This document shows, one piece after another, positions 60,439 to 64,000 of a stretch of DNA of 64,000 bases. This DNA is from JBDTME01 sp964583795 (lineage in GTDB: Bacteria > Patescibacteriota > Microgenomatia > UBA1400 > PJMF01). Position numbers and translations under genes: made by a program. The stretch covers positions 1-64,000 of the forward strand of contig CAZOWX010000001.1 of the NCBI GenBank assembly GCA_964583795.1. Reading direction: 5' to 3'. The notes below the pieces were generated by a model. The model saw only the letters and a list, made by a program, of their open reading frames with translations, was not told the DNA's origin and did no database searches. The first letter of the stretch is position 1, and each line of letters begins with the position of its first letter.

Positions 60439-60518
60439 AACACAGTGTTTATAGTGTATTGCAGGTTTCTCTCTCTGAGACCCTTTTTTTAGTAATCTTT
60501 CTGTATACTATTAGATGT

Positions 60519-62042
60519 ATGGGTAATCCCAAAATAAAGCCACAATCACTCGAGAAAATAAACTTCTTACTTGGACTTGTTATTGTGCTACTGATTGCAA
60601 TAGGTGTCAGAATCCCTCAACTCAACAGCTCTTTTTGGCTGGACGAAGCTGCTCAAGCCCTCGAGAGTATTCGTCCGTTTTCTCAGCAACTTTTGATCGA
60701 CCATGATTTCCAACCCCCACTGATGCATATTTTGGTTCATCTCTTTACATTAGCCAACAGCTCTGAGTGGTGGTTACGTCTGGTATCACTCATCAGTGGA
60801 TTGGGAACAATTATTGCCACTTTTGCGCTTACAAAGCGTATTGCTAACACAAAAGTCGCGGTACTCACCACATTATTTCTGACAATCAACTCGTTTCATG
60901 TTTTTTACTCACAGGAATTACGCCCCTACGCATTGACTGGGTTATTTGTCGCAACTGGTTGGTATTTGGTTGTCAGGATCGCAGAGTATCAAACTTTTCA
61001 TCCCAAATTACTAATTTTGCTGGTTCTCAATAGCATAGCCGGTATGTATAGCACCTACTTATTTCCTTTTGCATTCCTAGGACAGTTGCTTTTTCTGATG
61101 TCACGACGCAATACCAAAGCTATTGCTCAAGCCTTGATCTCTGGACTGGTAACCACTCTAGCGTTTTTACCCTGGATTCCTTTTTTATTCGGACAAATGA
61201 AAGTCGGCAGAGCACTACAACAAAGTACTCCTGCATGGCAGGCTGCAGTAGGGACACCCCAGCTCAAAGCACTGCAACTGGTTGTGGGAAAGTTTGTTTT
61301 TGGAGTCATTGACTTAGAAGTCGATGTTCTTTTCGTCTTTACCACCCTGATCATCTTGGGCTTAACTGCATTTCTACTTCATCAGCTTCACCGAAAAATT
61401 GGTATTACCACTCAGCTGATCATCGGCGGGTGGTTCGTACTTCCAATATTTATCATTTGGATATTTTCCTTTTTCCTACCCATAATTCAACCGAAACGAG
61501 TACTGTTTGCACTGCCTGCTTTTGAACTCATTTTCGCTTTAGTAATTGTGTATGGTTGGCAATGGAAAAAAACAAAAATTGCCGCAATGGTATTACTCAT
61601 TTTGTTGACAGCCTCGCATCTTTTTGGTACTTTTGCGTACTATTTCAATCCCAAATATCAACGGGAAGACTGGAAGAGCATTATTACTCAGATTGATACC
61701 AATTTTTCTGCGAGCAATACTATCGTGGTTTTTCGATTTGATCACCCCTTTTCACCATGGGATTGGTATCACCATCAATCATTTTCGAGTGTCGCGACAG
61801 GAACAGCCACAAAAACAAGTGTCGAGCAAGTGCCTGATTCAATTTCAGCGGTACTCGATTATCAGAACGTGATTGTGTTTGACTACCTCGCAGATCTTAC
61901 CGACCCAAATCACACTGTCGAACAGTATTTAACCCAGTATAATTTTCAAGCAGGACAACTTTTTGTTGATCCCAATATTGGTTTTGTTCGAGTTTACTCG
62001 AAAGGTGGCAGCTTTGCTCTCAACACTAAACGTCACTATTGA
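60519..62042 (+). CDS. GT39-type membrane glycosyltransferase
   Basis: A 507-residue PMT/ArnT-like GT-C enzyme. After the first span comes SFWLDEAAQALES (D42-E43), then DFQPPLMHILVHLF, and in the second loop FYSQELRPYALTGL, the motif of the subgroup shared with the gene at 49621. Nine to eleven spans, then a soluble tail of about 120 residues. The ATG at 60519 begins the conserved part; TATACT lies nine bases upstream. The open frame from 60459 would add 20 residues over the promoter. Its end overlaps the next GT4 gene by about 29 bases. Confidence 0.83.
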   Translation: MGNPKIKPQSLEKINFLLGLVIVLLIAIGVRIPQLNSSFWLDEAAQALESIRPFSQQLLIDHDFQPPLMHILVHLFTLANSSEWWLRLVSLISGLGTIIATFALTKRIANTKVAVLTTLFLTINSFHVFYSQELRPYALTGLFVATGWYLVVRIAEYQTFHPKLLILLVLNSIAGMYSTYLFPFAFLGQLLFLMSRRNTKAIAQALISGLVTTLAFLPWIPFLFGQMKVGRALQQSTPAWQAAVGTPQLKALQLVVGKFVFGVIDLEVDVLFVFTTLIILGLTAFLLHQLHRKIGITTQLIIGGWFVLPIFIIWIFSFFLPIIQPKRVLFALPAFELIFALVIVYGWQWKKTKIAAMVLLILLTASHLFGTFAYYFNPKYQREDWKSIITQIDTNFSASNTIVVFRFDHPFSPWDWYHHQSFSSVATGTATKTSVEQVPDSISAVLDYQNVIVFDYLADLTDPNHTVEQYLTQYNFQAGQLFVDPNIGFVRVYSKGGSFALNTKRHY

Positions 62043-63138
62043 TATTTCTCCAATCGTGTATCGACGAGGAGTATCGCTCTACACCACAAATCTTATTGAA
62101 GCACTGCTGAGACAGGATTCTGTGAACGTCTCTGTTTTTGGCAGCTCATTGCGACAAACACCACTGTTACAAAAATTTGTTCGAGAACATTCAAAATTAA
62201 AGCGCTCAAAACTGCTGCCATTCCCTCCGAGCATTTGGCCGCATCTTTGGTATACCCTGCACTGGCCTCAGATTGAACTAATGACAACAAAGACTGATGT
62301 GTTTCACGCTTGGGAAGAGCTTATTCCGCCAACTCAAAAAACTCCAGTGGTCGCTACCATTCATGATTTAGCTATTTTAAAATTTCCAGAAACCGCACAT
62401 CCCAGTACTCTGGCTAAACATACAGCAGCATGGGATCAGTTGAAAAAAACCGACTCACACGTGATTGCGGTCAGTCAGGCGACCAAAAAAGACGTCATTG
62501 AACTGCTACATTTTAAACCGGAAAAAGTGCATTTGGTTTATGAGGCTTTACCACAAGAACATCAACAAGAAGTGAGTTCAACTGATCAACAAAAAATTTT
62601 ACAAAACCATGGCCTTCCATCGAGCTATATTTTGTTTGTCGGAGCACTCGAACCACGAAAGAATATTTCTAACCTCATCAAAGCTTGGCAGCCACTCCAA
62701 AATGATGTTGGACTCGTGATTGCCGGCGCACAACAATGGGGAGTTGAGCTCGATCAATCAGTCAAAAACTTATTCTTTTTAGGCAGAGTTGGCAATAAAA
62801 CATTGACGACTCTTTTCCAACATGCAAGTGTGTTTGCCTACCCTTCGCTCTACGAAGGATTTGGTCTTCCCATTCTTGAAGCTTTTTCGTATGGCGTTGC
62901 AGTTCTAACCTCAAACAATAGCGCCATGTCCGAAATAAGTGGCAACGCTGCCGTTTTGATTGATCCTAGAGAAGTTGACAGTATTCATCACGGATTAGTC
63001 CGTTTACTCAACGAAAATAGTGCCCAGCGCGAGTATCGACGTAAAGCCATGAAACTACAATTGCAGTTATTCAATTGGGATACTACAGCACAAAAAACAG
63101 TAAAAGTTTATCAAAAGGCCGTCATTGATCGTACATAA
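62014..63138 (+). CDS. GT4 glycosyltransferase (MtfB-like), non-ATG start likely
   Basis: A GT-B fold transferase of about 374 residues. It opens with VTIDISPIVYRRGVSLYTTNLIEALL, the family start; then come PVVATIHDLAILKFP, ILFVGALEPRKNISNLI, and SLYEGFGLPILEAFSYG with the E-x7-E donor motif. There is no ATG close to the start of homology. I propose the TTG at 62014; the frame is open from an earlier codon at 61963, but that would overlap the GT39-type gene by 80 bases. It probably depends on translation of the preceding gene. The third GT4 gene follows after 20 bases. Confidence 0.82.
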   Translation: MLSTLNVTIDISPIVYRRGVSLYTTNLIEALLRQDSVNVSVFGSSLRQTPLLQKFVREHSKLKRSKLLPFPPSIWPHLWYTLHWPQIELMTTKTDVFHAWEELIPPTQKTPVVATIHDLAILKFPETAHPSTLAKHTAAWDQLKKTDSHVIAVSQATKKDVIELLHFKPEKVHLVYEALPQEHQQEVSSTDQQKILQNHGLPSSYILFVGALEPRKNISNLIKAWQPLQNDVGLVIAGAQQWGVELDQSVKNLFFLGRVGNKTLTTLFQHASVFAYPSLYEGFGLPILEAFSYGVAVLTSNNSAMSEISGNAAVLIDPREVDSIHHGLVRLLNENSAQREYRRKAMKLQLQLFNWDTTAQKTVKVYQKAVIDRT

Positions 63139-63158
63139 CAACTACCGCAACCTTCAAC

Positions 63159-64000
63159 ATGAGTGAGCAAACACAATCCGCAACCATACTTCATATCGGA
63201 ATCGACGCGAACGAGGCGAACATCGACTCTCGAGTGGGTAGTAATGTTTATGCGTTTAAGCTCCTGGAAGCACTCGAGAAGCTTACTCGCGATGATCATA
63301 CTGTCCAGTTCACTTTATTTTTAACTGAATCAGCAAAACCTGGAATGCCGCTAGAGCGTCAGGGATGGAAATACATGTTGGTAACACCAAAGCGTTTTGC
63401 GACGCAGTGGGGATTATCACTGGCTTTATTTCGCTTGAGAAAACAAATTCAGCTCTTCTTTAGTCCTGGACATTACGCCCCTCGCTTGTGCCCAATCCCA
63501 TATATTAGTAGTGTGATGGACTTGGCGTTTTTATACTTTCCTCAACAATTCAAACAAAGTGACCTTTGGCAACTTCGTCTTTGGACACAGTACTCAGTGA
63601 AAAATGCCAAACGCATCGTAAGCATCAGCGAGTTTACCAAACAGGATGTTTCGAAAAAGTATCGAATCGCACCTGAAAAAATTTCTGTTCTATACCCCGC
63701 AATTAATACTCAACAACCGCGTAGAGAAAATCAAAACTCTCGGCAAATAACGTTTCATAAATATCACATCAGCGAACCGTACATTTTATACGTGGGAACA
63801 ATTCAACCCAGAAAAAATTTGATTCGACTCGTGGAAGCCTTTGAACATCTGAAACTCAAGTACCAAAGCGAAGTTGCCAAATCACAGCAAAATCAACCTC
63901 CCAAATCAAAACGTAATCGAAAACAAAAAATGTCTTCGACAAATCATCCTTATCAAGATTTAAAACTGGTCATTGCAGGAAAAGAAGGTTGGCTATCCGC
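63159..64000 (+). CDS. GT4 glycosyltransferase (MtfB-like), 3' end outside window
   Basis: The frame runs from the ATG at 63159 to the window end without a stop, about 280 residues. It starts HIGIDANEANIDSRVGSNVYAFKLLEAL, continues with PYISSVMDLAFLYFPQ, VSISEFTKQDV and PYILYVGTIQPRKNLIRLVEAF, matching the GT4 genes at 41878 and 62014. After that last motif lies a lysine/glutamine-rich insert (about residues 233-262, with PPKSKRNRKQK) before LKLVIAGKEGW; the paralogues have only a few residues there. The donor-site E-x7-E region is beyond the window. Confidence 0.83.
   Translation, partial: MSEQTQSATILHIGIDANEANIDSRVGSNVYAFKLLEALEKLTRDDHTVQFTLFLTESAKPGMPLERQGWKYMLVTPKRFATQWGLSLALFRLRKQIQLFFSPGHYAPRLCPIPYISSVMDLAFLYFPQQFKQSDLWQLRLWTQYSVKNAKRIVSISEFTKQDVSKKYRIAPEKISVLYPAINTQQPRRENQNSRQITFHKYHISEPYILYVGTIQPRKNLIRLVEAFEHLKLKYQSEVAKSQQNQPPKSKRNRKQKMSSTNHPYQDLKLVIAGKEGWLS

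Noticed and set aside
60459..60518. Twenty-residue extension of the GT39-type gene at 60519
   Set aside because: It covers the promoter region and is not part of the family N-terminus.
1..64000. CRISPR arrays, rRNA or tRNA genes, insertion sequences with transposases, prophage genes
   Set aside because: Looked for regular direct repeats, conserved RNA blocks and transposase motifs; none could be supported.
1..64000. Recoded TGA (code 25) as in some CPR groups
   Set aside because: TGA is used as a normal stop in many genes (for example 32400-32402 and 41879-41881), so the standard bacterial code applies.

Overview
The window looks like a chromosomal piece of an AT-rich bacterium of the Candidate Phyla Radiation (Patescibacteria), most likely from the Microgenomates side. 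This is inference from gene content and style: short versions of core enzymes (AspRS without its GAD domain, UvrC without its C-terminal helix-hairpin-helix part), a single-membrane type surface toolkit (LCP ligase, GT-C glycosyltransferases, flippases, no LPS core genes), very tight gene packing and standard-code TGA stops. No rRNA, tRNA, CRISPR array or transposase was seen. Ten Ns at 27085-27094 show that this is a scaffolded assembly.

Bases 1-15.7 kb are housekeeping: the end of secD, secF, a CCA-adding/poly(A)-polymerase-like enzyme, recJ, a small unknown gene with a methyltransferase, aspS behind a T-box leader, then uvrB, uvrA and uvrC close together. Short dispersed repeats are concentrated here. 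They lie between genes and also in frame inside cca, recJ, uvrB and uvrC, always in loops between conserved motifs. Two regulated leaders face away from each other at 6.57 kb with overlapping -35 boxes: a T-box for aspS on the plus strand, and on the minus strand a structured leader ending in an intrinsic terminator just before the methyltransferase.

Bases 15.7-20.3 kb hold an unknown protein, a UvrD-like helicase fused to a RecB-type nuclease, and a divergent LCP-family ligase that probably attaches surface glycans to the wall. From 20.5 kb to the end of the window nearly everything concerns surface glycan or glycoprotein synthesis: about eleven GT-C membrane glycosyltransferases (four of them tandem paralogues at 34.5-41.1 kb), about ten GT2 genes, four GT4 domains, three flippases, a UDP-glucose-4-epimerase-like enzyme, a UDP-xylose-synthase-like enzyme and a B12-binding radical SAM protein. 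Many neighbours overlap as ATGA or by 4-30 bases, which suggests long coupled operons. GT2 enzymes resembling dolichyl-phosphate-sugar synthases would load sugars onto polyprenyl phosphate, GT-C enzymes would use these donors outside the membrane, GT4 and cytosolic GT2 enzymes would build oligosaccharides, and the flippases would export them.

A compact redox island lies at 55.9-59.7 kb: a flavodoxin, an RnfD/NqrB-like membrane protein, a lipoprotein with an FMN_bind-like domain and candidate flavinylation threonine, and ApbE, which attaches FMN to such proteins. It looks like a minimal flavin-based electron export module. A GreA-type factor follows at 60 kb.

At least nine genes carry a -10 box ending 6-7 bases before the start codon (TANNNT-N6-ATG), which implies leaderless mRNAs. 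This pattern was used to choose several starts.
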